Shown piece after piece: positions 8,678 to 19,300 of a DNA stretch of 64,000 nucleotides. The notes under the pieces were generated by a model. That model had not been told where the DNA came from and searched no databases. It saw only the letters and a list, made by a program, of their open reading frames with translations. This DNA is from Flavobacteriales bacterium (GTDB taxonomy: Bacteria > Bacteroidota > Bacteroidia > Flavobacteriales_F > PHOS-HE28). A program made the translations under genes and the position numbers. Numbering within the stretch: position 1 is the first letter of the stretch; the number at the start of each line of letters is the position of its first letter. Location: NCBI GenBank assembly GCA_019638115.1, contig JAHBUK010000006.1, forward strand, positions 1 through 64,000, in the 5' to 3' direction.

Positions 8678-10138
8678 TCAGTAGTAGATCAAGCGCCGCA
8701 CTTTGGCAACGTACTTGGCCAAACGGATCACCTGCTTGGTGTAACCGAACTCGTTATCGTACCACGCATACAATACCACGTTGCGGCCATCGGGGCTCAC
8801 AATGGTGGCGTTGCTGTCGAACACACTGCAGCAGGTGTCTCCGATGATATCGCTGCTCACCAGCTCAGGGTCGATGTGGTAGTGGATCTGGTTGACCAGT
8901 TCGCCATTGAGGGCAGCGTGTCGCACCAGATCATTGATCTCATCCAAAGTGACCTTGCGGTTCAGGGTGAGGTTCATGATGGCCAAGGAGCCGTTCGGGG
9001 TCGGAACACGCACCGCATTGGCGGTCAACTTATCCTTCAGGCTGGGGATCGCTTTGGTAACGGCGCTGCCAGCCCCGGTGCTGGTGATCACCATGTTGAT
9101 CGCAGCACTGCGCCCACGCCGTGGCTTCTTATGGAAGTTGTCGAGCAGGTTCTGGTCGTTGGTGTAGGCATGCACCGTTTCGATGTGCCCTTTTTCCACG
9201 CCCACGTTGTCTTCCATCACCTTCAGAACAGGGCAGATGGCGTTGGTGGTGCAGCTGGCCGCACTGTAGATCCGCTCGTTCTCGATATCGAGGTCGTGGT
9301 GGTTGATGCCGTAAACGATGTTCGGGATCTCCTTGCCAGGTGCGGTCAAAAGGACTTTGCCAACTCCCTTGCCTTTCAGGTGGCGCTCCAGATCGGCGCG
9401 CTTGGTGAACACACCGGTGTTGTCGATCACCAGTGCATCCTGGATTCCATACTTGGTGTAATCGATGTCCTCGGGGGCATTGGCCGCGATGAGCTGCACC
9501 ATTTGGCCATTGATCCAGAGTGCCTTGCGCTCCAGATCCTCCTTCACCGATCCTTTAAAGGCACCGTGCACACTATCGTTCCTGAGCAATGCGGCCCGCT
9601 TGATGATATCCTCATCGCTGAGGGTGCGGGTAACGATGGCCCGAAGCCGCAGCTGCTGCCCTTTGCCGGCTTGTTTCACCAGTTCCCGAGCCGCAATGCG
9701 TCCGATCCTTCCGAAGCCGTACAACACCACGTCCCGGGGAACGAAATTGTGCTTGTCCTCTCCCAGGAAATCCTTCAGGGTGGTCTTCAGGAAGTCTGAG
9801 GCTGAAGCCGGTTTCGGCGACGCTGTGAGGTACTCATGGGTCAGGCGACCGATGTCCAATTTGGAGGGTGCCAGGTCCAGGTCCAAAAGCGTGCGGGCCA
9901 GTTCTGCCGAGGTGTAGATGTCGATCGGCTTCTTCACCACCAGCGCCGCATAGTCGAAGAGGTTGAGAACTTCGGAGATGCCTACGTCGGTAAGGTGGTT
10001 CCGGAAGAAAACGAGCTCCACGCCTTTGCCGTACATCAATTGGCCAACGGAGTTGGTCAGGTCAACGGCCGCGCGTTCGCGGTCCACATAATCCTTCAGG
10101 CCGGCTTCATAGCCGGTCTTTGCTTCGAGGGTTTCCAT
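8678..10138 (-). CDS. gap: Glyceraldehyde-3-phosphate dehydrogenase, N-terminally extended form
   Basis: A 486-residue protein that oxidises glyceraldehyde 3-phosphate to 1,3-bisphosphoglycerate with NAD(P)+ in glycolysis or gluconeogenesis. The ATG at 10138 (METLEAKTGYE) fits the long GAPDH form common in Bacteroidota, about 140 residues longer than the classical enzyme. The extension (residues 1-140) is helical with no named domain. The Rossmann start VVLYGFGRIGRIAA follows, then the catalytic SCTTN with Cys296, and the C-terminal WYDNEFGYTKQ. A further upstream in-frame start would run into the terminator hairpin at 10185-10208 and is rejected. The gene is separated from the upstream sigma factor gene by that hairpin, so it is probably transcribed alone. 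Confidence 0.96.
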   Translation of the reverse strand: METLEAKTGYEAGLKDYVDRERAAVDLTNSVGQLMYGKGVELVFFRNHLTDVGISEVLNLFDYAALVVKKPIDIYTSAELARTLLDLDLAPSKLDIGRLTHEYLTASPKPASASDFLKTTLKDFLGEDKHNFVPRDVVLYGFGRIGRIAARELVKQAGKGQQLRLRAIVTRTLSDEDIIKRAALLRNDSVHGAFKGSVKEDLERKALWINGQMVQLIAANAPEDIDYTKYGIQDALVIDNTGVFTKRADLERHLKGKGVGKVLLTAPGKEIPNIVYGINHHDLDIENERIYSAASCTTNAICPVLKVMEDNVGVEKGHIETVHAYTNDQNLLDNFHKKPRRGRSAAINMVITSTGAGSAVTKAIPSLKDKLTANAVRVPTPNGSLAIMNLTLNRKVTLDEINDLVRHAALNGELVNQIHYHIDPELVSSDIIGDTCCSVFDSNATIVSPDGRNVVLYAWYDNEFGYTKQVIRLAKYVAKVRRLIYY

Positions 10139-10184
10139 GGATGAAATGAGAGGGTGGTTGGTTTTCAAATGGGTGGAAAGCAGC

Positions 10185-10208
10185 GCGCCCCGCAATGAAG
10201 CGGGGCGC
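10185..10208 (-). terminator. Hairpin after the sigma factor gene
   Basis: A 9-bp GC-only stem, GCGCCCCGC (10185-10193) with GCGGGGCGC (10200-10208), loop AATGAA. It starts 8 bp after the sigma factor stop. There is no good T run on the minus strand, so it may only weakly terminate. Confidence 0.5.
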
Positions 10209-10215
10209 ACATGAC

Positions 10216-11079
10216 TTATCCGAGGTATGCTTTCAGAAGCTTGCTTCGGCTCGTATGGCGAAGCCGTCGAATGGCCTTTTCCTTGATCTGGCGCACTCGT
10301 TCGCGCGTCAGGTCGAACTTGGCACCGATCTCTTCCAACGTAAGACCGTGGTTGATGGCGATGCCGAAGAAGAGCTTCACCACGTCGCGTTCGCGTTCAG
10401 TAAGCGTGCTCAGGGCGCGGTCGATCTCTTTGGAGAGTGATTCGTTCAGCAACAAACGATCCGCAGGAACACTGTCGTTGTTCGGCAGCACATCCAAGAG
10501 GCTGTTGCTCTCGCCTTCCACGAACGGGGCATCCATGCTGATGTGCCTTCCGCTCACCTTCATGGTGTCCGCCACCTTCTCGGCAGGCAGATCGAGGAAC
10601 ACGGCGAGCTCATCTGCGCTGGGCGGACGCTCGTACTCCTGTTCCAACTTGGCAAAAGCCTTGTTGATCTTGTTCAGTGAGCCTACCTGGTTCAGGGGCA
10701 AACGCACAATGCGGCTCTGCTCGGCCAAAGCTTGCAGAATGCTCTGGCGGATCCACCACACTGCATAGCTGATGAATTTGAAACCGCGGGTCTCGTCAAA
10801 GCGCTGAGCTGCTTTGATGAGGCCGAGGTTACCTTCGTTGATCAGGTCGGGCAGGCTCAGACCTTGGTTCTGGTACTGCTTTGCCACGGATACCACGAAC
10901 CGGAGGTTGGCCTTCACCAACTTCTCCAAGGCCAGGTTGTCTCCGCTTTTGATCTTTCGGGCCAGTTCCACTTCCTGGTCGGCGGTGATCAGACCCTCCT
11001 TGCCGATCTCCTGTAGGTACTTGTCCAGCGACTGGCTTTCCCGATTGGTGATCGACTTCGTGATCTTGAGTTGACGCAT
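10216..11079 (-). CDS. rpoD: Primary RNA polymerase sigma factor, RpoD/SigA family
   Basis: A 287-residue protein, the usual length of the short Bacteroidota housekeeping sigma factor. The start [15 protein letters not shown] at 11079 is the typical one; four extra upstream codons are rejected. Region 1.2 is at about residues 15-45 ([14 protein letters not shown]), region 2 at 50-120 ([27 protein letters not shown]), region 3 at about 130-190, and region 4 at 220-285, with the helix-turn-helix [19 protein letters not shown]. Region 1.1 is absent, as in the phylum. It should direct core polymerase to the TAnnTTTG-type promoters noted elsewhere in this window. Confidence 0.97.
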   Translation of the reverse strand: MRQLKITKSITNRESQSLDKYLQEIGKEGLITADQEVELARKIKSGDNLALEKLVKANLRFVVSVAKQYQNQGLSLPDLINEGNLGLIKAAQRFDETRGFKFISYAVWWIRQSILQALAEQSRIVRLPLNQVGSLNKINKAFAKLEQEYERPPSADELAVFLDLPAEKVADTMKVSGRHISMDAPFVEGESNSLLDVLPNNDSVPADRLLLNESLSKEIDRALSTLTERERDVVKLFFGIAINHGLTLEEIGAKFDLTRERVRQIKEKAIRRLRHTSRSKLLKAYLG

Positions 11080-11246
11080 CCTTGATGCCACGGTGTTCAG
11101 GTCTTAGAGGTTAGTCGAAACGGCCAATTGAGGTTCAATGATCACAGGAAAGCAACAAGGAACCGGGCTGCGAAGGTACGCCTCGCTGCCCACACAGGAC
11201 AAGTGGTTCTTGGTCGGTTTGTGCAAGGGCTTGACCATCAGGTTCT

Positions 11247-12713
11247 TCATAGCCCCAGACCGTAGTATGCCTTGGTTCCATTGGGGTAAACGCCTTCCAC
11301 CAGAACACCCCCTTTCTTTTTGTTGAGTATGCCCATGAGCTGCTCCACGCTGGTGATCGGTTCCTGGTCGATCCGGGTGATGATGAACCCCTCGCGGATC
11401 CCACTGCTGCGCAGTTTGCCTCCATTGATGGCGGTCACCTTCACCCCGGAGGTCAGTTTCAAGTCTCGTAGTTCTTCTTCCGTTGCGTTGCGCAGATCCG
11501 CACCCAGTGTGGTTGTTGGCTGAGTGGTCCCCTTCGTGCTATTGCTGGTAAGCACGCCATCACGCCCCCTGAGGGTCACATCCATCACGGATTCCTTGCC
11601 ATCACGCAGAACGGCTACCGCTACTTTGTCGCCGGGCCTGTATCGGCTTACCTGCTCCTGCAGTTGTGGAACGTTGTTCACGTCCATGGTTCCGATCCTG
11701 ATGATCACATCCCCGGAGCGCAAGCCTGCAAGTTGTGCAGCGCCCCCGTCCGTTATCCCATTCACGTAGACCCCGTTTATGCGGTCCAGTTTCAATTCCT
11801 TGGCCAGTTTCTGGTCCAGGTCGCGTATGCTCACACCAATGTAGGCGCGTTGCACGCTTCCGAACTCCAGCAGGTCATTGGTCACTTTCTTCACAATGTT
11901 CACCGGTATGGCGAACGAGTAACCGGCATATTGTCCGGTGGTGCTGGCTATGGCCGTATTGATGCCGATGAGTTGACCGCTGGTATTCACCAGGGCCCCG
12001 CCGCTGTTCCCCGGGTTCACCGCTGCATCGGTCTGTAGGAAGGATTCGATCGGGAAAATGTCTCGTTCCGCGTCGTATTGCAACAGGTTGATGTTCCTGG
12101 CCTTGGCGCTGATGATCCCTGCGGTAACGGTACTGGTAAGGCTCATGGGGTTACCCACGGCCAATACCCATTCACCCACCCGAACATCATCGGAATCCCC
12201 GTAGCCCATGGCATTCAATTCCGTGGCATCGATCTTCAGCAGGGCCAGGTCGGTACTGGGGTCTCTGCCGATCACGCGTGCATCGAAGCTCCTCCGGTCG
12301 TTCAGGTGCACCTTGATCTTGTCGGCACCATCAACCACGTGGTTGTTGGTCACTATGTACCCATCATCGGTAATGATCACCCCGGAACCCGCACCTTGCC
12401 GTGGTTGCTGTTGAATGGGGGCACGGTGGCCCCAGAACAGGTCCGCGAAGGGGTCTCGCACGTTCACCATGGATTCGGTGGTGACGTGCACCACCGAGTT
12501 GACGCTCATCTCCGCCGCCTCCACCAGGTCCGGCATGGCGAGCGACCCACTGCGTGCTGCAAAGGTGGCCGTAGTTGTGGGTGCGGGCCGGTAGTGCTGA
12601 ACGTTGCTGACAACGGGGCTTGGCTCCGTGCTGCCGTTGATCTTTTGTTGGATACCCAATGCCAGCAGAGCGCCGGCCAGGGACATGCTGATGTATGATA
12701 GTGTGCGCTTCAT
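11247..12713 (-). CDS. degP: Periplasmic serine protease, HtrA/DegP (Do) family
   Basis: A 488-residue protein with an N-terminal membrane anchor or signal segment (residues 5-20). The trypsin-like domain shows the full triad: H125 in VTNNHVVDG, D155 in PSTDLALL, and S237 in PGNSGGAL. Two PDZ domains follow (about 285-380, with YIGVSIRDL, and 400-488). It degrades or refolds damaged envelope proteins. The second PDZ has an EGFIITRIDQEPI segment and the protein ends shortly after KAYYGLGL, so it is complete. It stands alone, divergent from dapF. Confidence 0.96.
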   Translation of the reverse strand: MKRTLSYISMSLAGALLALGIQQKINGSTEPSPVVSNVQHYRPAPTTTATFAARSGSLAMPDLVEAAEMSVNSVVHVTTESMVNVRDPFADLFWGHRAPIQQQPRQGAGSGVIITDDGYIVTNNHVVDGADKIKVHLNDRRSFDARVIGRDPSTDLALLKIDATELNAMGYGDSDDVRVGEWVLAVGNPMSLTSTVTAGIISAKARNINLLQYDAERDIFPIESFLQTDAAVNPGNSGGALVNTSGQLIGINTAIASTTGQYAGYSFAIPVNIVKKVTNDLLEFGSVQRAYIGVSIRDLDQKLAKELKLDRINGVYVNGITDGGAAQLAGLRSGDVIIRIGTMDVNNVPQLQEQVSRYRPGDKVAVAVLRDGKESVMDVTLRGRDGVLTSNSTKGTTQPTTTLGADLRNATEEELRDLKLTSGVKVTAINGGKLRSSGIREGFIITRIDQEPITSVEQLMGILNKKKGGVLVEGVYPNGTKAYYGLGL

Positions 12714-12868
12714 TTCACTGAGGTATGGAGATCGGCCGTGAACAAAGAATGTGCCTGCCGACCTACCATGAACGTTCTGTCAGGCGCTTGGTATCGGTAC
12801 ATGCCGTTAATATATGTTGATCACCAAAGGGTGGGGGGGAGCACAAGGGATCGCCATCTTTGCGACCC

Positions 12869-13663
12869 ATGGAATTGCACTTCGCCAAATGGCACGGGTC
12901 AGGCAATGACTTCATACTGGTGGATGACCGTCAGGGAGTCTTTCCGGCAGGGGCCATATCCGTTATCCGTTGGCTTTGTGACCGACATTTCGGGATCGGT
13001 TCCGACGGGTTGATCCTTGTACAAGCCCCGCAAAGCGCCGGGCTGGACTTCCACATGGAGTTCTTCAATCCGGACGGCTCGAAGAGCTTTTGCGGCAATG
13101 GCAGCCGTTGTGCCTTTGCATTCTGGAGCCAATTGGGGAACCATCGCCACGAAGCGGACTTTTCGGCCATTGATGGTGAGCATCGGGGAGCATGGGTCGG
13201 TTCGCAGGTGGCCATCACCTTGCCACCTGTCGGCGTCATTGAGCGGGCCACGGACGGCCCCTTGGTGGACTTCATCAACACCGGTTCTCCGCATGAGTTG
13301 GTTTGGGTGGAGGACGTGGCCAAGGTGGATCTTGAGACGGATGGGCGAGCGCGGCGGCATGCCGCCCGCCATGGCTCGGCCGGTAGCAACGTGAACTATG
13401 TGCAAGCCCATGCGAAAGGCATCCGCATTCGCACTTACGAACGCGGTGTTGAAGCAGAAACGCTGAGCTGTGGCAGTGGTGTTGTGGCTGCCGCTCTGAG
13501 CGCTTTGGAGCGTGGCCAGGTGGAAGCGCCGGTGGCAGTGGTGGCCCTTGGAGGGGAACTGCTGGTGGAGGCGAAGAATACGGCCGCTGGTGGGTACACC
13601 GGGGTGCGTTTGATCGGGCCGGTTGCCGAGGTGTTCAAAGGCAAAGTCACCATTCGGCCATGA
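12869..13663 (+). CDS. dapF: Diaminopimelate epimerase
   Basis: A 264-residue enzyme converting LL- to meso-diaminopimelate for lysine and peptidoglycan synthesis. The ATG at 12869 (MELHFAKWHGSGNDF) is the family's standard start; an ATG three codons upstream is not needed. The two catalytic cysteines are C75 in FCGNGSRC and C201 in LSCGSGVV, a two-base mechanism without cofactor. A box CATCTTTG ends 6 nt before the start, close to the -7 consensus. The stop overlaps the start of mltG by 4 bp (ATGA), so the two genes are coupled and both serve cell wall metabolism. Confidence 0.96.
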   Translation: MELHFAKWHGSGNDFILVDDRQGVFPAGAISVIRWLCDRHFGIGSDGLILVQAPQSAGLDFHMEFFNPDGSKSFCGNGSRCAFAFWSQLGNHRHEADFSAIDGEHRGAWVGSQVAITLPPVGVIERATDGPLVDFINTGSPHELVWVEDVAKVDLETDGRARRHAARHGSAGSNVNYVQAHAKGIRIRTYERGVEAETLSCGSGVVAAALSALERGQVEAPVAVVALGGELLVEAKNTAAGGYTGVRLIGPVAEVFKGKVTIRP

Positions 13664-14694
13664 AGCGCTGGAAGGTCGTTCTTTTCGTTCTGCTTTTGAT
13701 CGGGGCGGTCGGGGTGTTGGTCTCCCGGTCCATATGGTCGGGGTTGGTAGGGCCTGGCACCCGATTCGCCGAAGAAAGCCGCCTGCTGTACATCCACACA
13801 GGTGACGACCTGGACAGGGTGGTGGAGGAGTTGCTTGCGCTTGATGCAATTAGCGATGCCCGTGGGTTCAAGTCGCTGGCGGATTGGAAGAAGTATTCAG
13901 ACCGGATCAAACCCGGCCGTTATCGGATACCACGTGGCATCTCAGCGAATGAGCTGTTGAACAAGCTTCGGAACGGTGAGCAGGAGCCCGTTCGGGTAAC
14001 TTTCACCAATATCGATCACCTGCCCGAATTGGCTGGTCGTCTTGCGCTTGTTCTGGAACCCGACTCCCTGGAGTTCCTCAGCGCGTTCTCCGATCCGACG
14101 CTTCAGCAGCAGGTGGGCCTGGATGCGTCGAACATGATATCGCTGTTCATTCCCAATACCTACGAATTCTGGTGGACCACCACGCCTGAGCGCTTCATTG
14201 AGCGGATGAGGACCGAACATCGTTCATTCTGGAACGGGGATCGACAGGCCCGCGCTACCGAAATGCGCATGTCGCCGGCCCAAGTAGCGGTATTGGCCTC
14301 CATTGTACAAGCCGAGACCGTTAAGGCTGACGATGCGAAGCGGATTGCCGGAGTATACCTGAACAGGTTGCGCATAGGCATGCCGTTGCAGGCCGACCCC
14401 ACACTGAAGTTCGCAATGGGCCTTGACAGCGTGCGCAGGATATTGGACCGCGACAAATTGGTGGATTCGCCCTACAACACGTACCGCAGGACCGGCTTGC
14501 CGCCCGGCCCCATCAACATGCCCGAACCACGCTTTCTGGACGCCGTGCTGTATGCCGAAAAGCATGACTATCTATACTTCTGTGCACGCGCCGATCTGAG
14601 TGGTTACAGCGATTTCAGTCGGACCTACGAGCAGCACCTGGTCAACGCCAGGAACTACCATCGCGCACTGAACAAGAGAGGCATCCATCGTTGA
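13660..14694 (+). CDS. mltG: Endolytic transglycosylase MltG
   Basis: A 344-residue membrane-anchored lytic transglycosylase (YceG family) that cuts nascent glycan strands and may set their length. One transmembrane segment lies at residues 4-26, followed by a LysM-like region and the catalytic domain. E219 in SIVQAETVKADD corresponds to the catalytic Glu of the E. coli enzyme, and VYLNRLRIGMPLQADPT and YNTYRRTGLPPGPI are family signatures. Translation is probably coupled to dapF through the ATGA overlap. Confidence 0.95.
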   Translation: MKRWKVVLFVLLLIGAVGVLVSRSIWSGLVGPGTRFAEESRLLYIHTGDDLDRVVEELLALDAISDARGFKSLADWKKYSDRIKPGRYRIPRGISANELLNKLRNGEQEPVRVTFTNIDHLPELAGRLALVLEPDSLEFLSAFSDPTLQQQVGLDASNMISLFIPNTYEFWWTTTPERFIERMRTEHRSFWNGDRQARATEMRMSPAQVAVLASIVQAETVKADDAKRIAGVYLNRLRIGMPLQADPTLKFAMGLDSVRRILDRDKLVDSPYNTYRRTGLPPGPINMPEPRFLDAVLYAEKHDYLYFCARADLSGYSDFSRTYEQHLVNARNYHRALNKRGIHR

Positions 14695-14916
14695 GCCTCC
14701 ACATGGCATCATGAGCCTGTTCGGGATCTTATTCGATGTGCTCTCCGGTCTCCACATCGTCGAAGCCTCAGGGTGAAATGTCCCTGTGGGCATTGCAAGG
14801 CAAGAACCTTGCGGCTTCGCCTCGACAAGGAATGGCCTCGGACGCCATCATTCAAGGGGGGCGCGAACAAGCTCTAAGGATATCGGGCTACTTTCGCACC
14901 TTCTTCAAGAACAGTC

Positions 14917-16323
14917 ATGACCAAGATCAAATTCGGAACGGACGGTTGGCGAGCCATCATCGCCGAAGATTACACGGTGGACAACGTTGCACGGGTGACC
15001 GTGGCCGTTGCCAAATGGACCAAGGAGCGGTTCCCCGAAAACCCTGCCGTGGTTGTTGGGCATGACTGCCGGTTCGCAGGTGAGCTATTCGCCGATACGG
15101 TCACCAAGGTGCTTGTTCATCATGGGGTTCGCGTGCATCGGGCCAAAGGTTTCGTCAGCACGCCCATGGTCTCCTTGGGCGCCTTTCAACTCAAGGCGTC
15201 CCTGGGTGTGATCATTACGGCGAGCCACAACCCCCCGAGCTACAATGGCTACAAATTGAAAGGCCATTTCGGCGGACCGCTCGTGCCTGAAGAAGTGCAG
15301 GAAGTGGAGGATATGATCCCGGCTCAACATGGCCTCGATCTGGCATCCATCGATCTGGCCCAAGCCGAACGCAACGGCCTTATCGATCATGTAGACCTGG
15401 AGACCATGTACGTGGAGCATGTGGAGCGCAATTTCGACCTCGAAGCCATCCGCAACTCGGGTATGAAGCTCGGCTTCGACGCCATGTATGGAAGTGGCCA
15501 GAACGTCATTCCGCGCATTCTGCCGAAGGCTGAGCTGCTGCACTGCGATCATAATCCATCATTCCGCGGGCAAGCCCCGGAGCCGATCCACAAGAACCTG
15601 CTCGAGTTCTCCGATCTTATTCGCACCAGCGGGATAAGCTCCGGATTGGCGGTTGATGGTGACGCCGATCGCATTGGTCTTTACAACGGAAAGGGTGAGT
15701 TCATCGACTCGCACCACATCATTCTGCTCCTGATCCATTACCTGGTCAAGTACAAGCAGTTCAAGGGAAAGGTGGTGGTGGCCTTCAGCGCCACACCCAA
15801 GGTGAAGAACATGTGCGACCACTACGGGTTGGACTATCAAGTCACCAAGATCGGCTTCAAGTACATCGCGGGCATCATGATCAAGGAGGATGTCCTTTTG
15901 GGTGGTGAGGAGAGCGGTGGCATTGCGATCAAAGGTCACATTCCGGAACGCGATGGTATCTGGATGGGGTTGACCATCTGGGAGTTCATGGCCAAGAGCG
16001 GGAAGACCTTGGATGAACTGATCGCCGAAGTGTATGAGATCGTTGGTCCGTTCGCTTATGAGCGCAACGACTTGCACATCAGTGAATCCCTGAAGCAGGA
16101 TGTACTGAAGGCCTGCGGTGAGGACCGCTACAAAGCCTTCGGTGACTTTGAAGTGCGCAGGGTGGAAACCATTGATGGCTTCAAGTACCACTTCGACAAT
16201 GAGCAGTGGTTGATGATACGGGCCAGTGGCACGGAGCCTGTTCTGCGTTGTTACGCCGGATCGGACAGCTTGGCGAATGCCCGTAAGATCCTTGAGGCCT
16301 GTCAGCGCACCATTGGTGCCTGA
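14917..16323 (+). CDS. Phosphoglucomutase/phosphomannomutase family enzyme
   Basis: A 468-residue alpha-D-phosphohexomutase. Motifs in order: FGTDGWRAI at the N-terminus; catalytic phosphoserine S103 in TASHNPPSYNGYK; metal loop AVDGDADRIG (about residue 245); sugar loop GEESGGIAIKGH (about 330); and phosphate-binding RASGTEPVLR (about 435). The exact sugar (glucose, mannose or glucosamine) cannot be read from the sequence, though such enzymes feed envelope polysaccharide synthesis. A TACTTTCG box lies about 25 nt upstream. The last 22 bp overlap the convergent gene ending at 16302. Confidence 0.93.
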   Translation: MTKIKFGTDGWRAIIAEDYTVDNVARVTVAVAKWTKERFPENPAVVVGHDCRFAGELFADTVTKVLVHHGVRVHRAKGFVSTPMVSLGAFQLKASLGVIITASHNPPSYNGYKLKGHFGGPLVPEEVQEVEDMIPAQHGLDLASIDLAQAERNGLIDHVDLETMYVEHVERNFDLEAIRNSGMKLGFDAMYGSGQNVIPRILPKAELLHCDHNPSFRGQAPEPIHKNLLEFSDLIRTSGISSGLAVDGDADRIGLYNGKGEFIDSHHIILLLIHYLVKYKQFKGKVVVAFSATPKVKNMCDHYGLDYQVTKIGFKYIAGIMIKEDVLLGGEESGGIAIKGHIPERDGIWMGLTIWEFMAKSGKTLDELIAEVYEIVGPFAYERNDLHISESLKQDVLKACGEDRYKAFGDFEVRRVETIDGFKYHFDNEQWLMIRASGTEPVLRCYAGSDSLANARKILEACQRTIGA

Positions 16324-19300
16324 GCTTTTACGAAACGGGAGCGTCCAATGATGCTTTCATGTTCGTCCAGCAGGATGAGCGTGTAGCTGCCGGCCGCAAG
16401 GTGTGTGATGTCCAAGCTACTGCCTTGAGCCGATGCGGCCTTGCGGTCGGATACGGACCGGCCCATAGCATCCAGGATAACCACGCGGTGATACTCCTGC
16501 TGCGTGAACCACTGAAGGGTTCCCTGCACCGGATTGGGCCACAGCAAAGGACCCTGCTCCTTGCGTAGCACTGCGATCGTGTTGGAGTGGTTCCAGGAAC
16601 CATCCAGGTCTACCATGCGAAGTCTGTAGTAGGAGAGAGCCTCCGGGGACTGGTCGTCCATGAAGCTGTAGTTGAGCAGGCTTTGGCTGGTCCCTGCCGC
16701 GGTCACTTCACCCAAGGGGATCGCATCACCGGTATCAGAGATGCGTTCAATGATGAAATAGGCCGAGTTGCGTTCCGAGGCCGTGGACCATTCCACCAAA
16801 TTCCCATCCGCCAGTGGTATGCCGCTGAAGCCCACGAGTTCAACGGGAAGCACGCCAATATCGCCATGCGCGGAGGCATAGCCATAGAACCACCGGCTGA
16901 AACGCTGCCCGTCCGGGGATCGATGGATCGGATATTCAACACGGCAGCGCCACTTGTAGCGCAGATACCCCGGCTGCTTGTAGATGAGCTGTTTCAACTC
17001 AACACCGGTGAGACCGAGGTCTGACCAAACAGCGGCGATACCGGTATTTGAAACGCTCGTGGTGATCGGTGCCCCCGAGAAGGCATCCCCTTCGAAGACC
17101 ACCTCCCATTGGAGCCGTCCATCTTTGCGTTGCATGTGGCTTTTGGCCCAGTGTCCTATGCCGAAATACTCCGGGTCCGAGAAGTCCATGCTATTGGTGG
17201 AGAGCGGGCTAACAAGGTCCGACAGATACTGGCGTGTTGGTCTGCTCAAGCTAATTGAGCGGTTACCCCGGTACACATAAAGCGCCCCATCTTCCGCACC
17301 ATTGAAGTTCGCCAAGGGAGCCCCGGCAAGGATGTCCGAGAAACCATCGCCATCCACGTCCCCGCCACCGGCTACGGCCTGCCCAAGGCGCCATTCCACT
17401 TGGTTCGGTTCCTGGTTGTCCGCAGCACCGGCCACAGTGCCCGGTCTACCGGCATAAACATACACGCGGCCTTCATTGGCTTGCCCACCGGTAAAGAACG
17501 GAGCACCGACCACCACATCGGCGTAGCCATCCCCGTTCACATCGCCCGCTTCCGCAACGGAAGACCCGAAACGGGCTCCCACTTGGTTTATCTGCAGGGT
17601 GGTGGAACCTGCAAGGCTGGTTCCTGCGGCACTGCCATAGTACACGAACGCTGCACCTTCACCGGCTTGGCCGTTGTCCCAGTTATCGGCACCCACCACC
17701 ACCTCGAAATAGCCACTGCCGTTCACATCCCCGGCACCGGCCACACTGCAACCGAAGCGCGCATTGGCAACGTTTCGTTCAAGGGTGGTGGCCACCGTGG
17801 TCACCAAACCGGTTATGGAACCGTGGTAGATGTAGGCACCGCCTTCCCCAACCTCGCCATTGGTAAGGTCCGGAGCGCCAATGATGATGTCCGAGTAGCC
17901 GTCGCCATTCACATCGCCGGCCGTTGCAACGGCATGACCAAAGGCGGAGCCGGGTATCGGCGCAGGCAATAGGGCATGCACTGCGGCGTCCAGGCCGACC
18001 GGGGTGCCCAGATGTACCTGGCTGGTATTGCTTCCAGGCGCACCGATCACCACATCCGAATAACCATCGGTGTTGATATCGCCAGCGGTACTGACCGAGT
18101 AACCGAATTGCGAGCCTGGAGTACCCGTAAGGGTGAGCGCCGGCAGCGATGAAAGCCCTGTTGGTCCGCCCATGAAGATGTATGCACGACCTGAAGGGCC
18201 GGAATCCGGTGCTCCAACGATCACGTCCGCGTAGCCATCGCCGTTCACATCGCCGGCCGAACGCACCGAGGTGCCGAAGTGGGCACCTGCGATGTTCATT
18301 TCCAGCACCAGGTCCGGTGTGGCGGAGAGGCCACCTGGTGCGCCATAGTACAGGTACACAAGGCCCTCATCGGCTTGCCCATTGGAGGCATCCGGGGCGC
18401 CGACCAGCACGTCGGAGTAGCCGTCGCCGTTCACATCACCGGCGTTCGCGACCGAGGCACCTGCATGGCCACCACTGGCAGCCGGTGCGGATATGAGCGG
18501 TGCCGGTGCGGCAAGTGCAGCAGGAGCCTGTATCAGGTAGGTGCCACCGTGATACACACCGAACGCACCAGCGGCGGTATGGATCCGACTGCCTACGATC
18601 ATGTCGCTGTATCCGTCCCCGTTAACATCTCCGGCAATGCCCACACCTTCGCCCATGTTGCCCCCTGAGGCAGTCCCTACGTATCGGATGAAGGGTGTGG
18701 CCGATATACCGGCAGGGCCTCCCAAGTAGAGATAGGCGGCCCCCTGCGTGGTAAGCGTGCCGCTGAATTGTGGCGCACCGATCACCACGTCGGCGTACCC
18801 ATCGCCATTGATATCACCAGCACTGGTGACCCGCCTGCCGAACCAATGGTTGGCGCCTTCGCCTTGTATCACTACGGAAGGCACGGTAGCAAGACCTGCT
18901 GCCGACCCGTGAAAGACCATTGCAGTGCCTTCCTGAGCAGGCCCCTCGATATCGTCCCGCCAATCACCGGTAACCACATCCGCATAACCATCGCCGTTCA
19001 CGTCGCCGGCATAGCGCACCACCCAGCCGAAACGACGGCTTATGCCTGCGCTATTGATCGTTTGAGCGGGGGCGGGGTTCAAGGGCTGGGCTACCGTGCC
19101 CGGTCCCAAAGGGCTTGCACCAGGGCTGCCATAGTAAACGAACATGGCACCATCATCGGTCTGGAAGAGGTCGAAGCGGTAGGCTCCCACCACCACGTCA
19201 TCGAATCCATCGCCATTGATGTCTCCTGCGGCACTGACCGTGGAGCCGAACTGTGCCCCGGCCTGGTTTCGCTCCAAGCGATGGGCCGGGGTATTGGTCA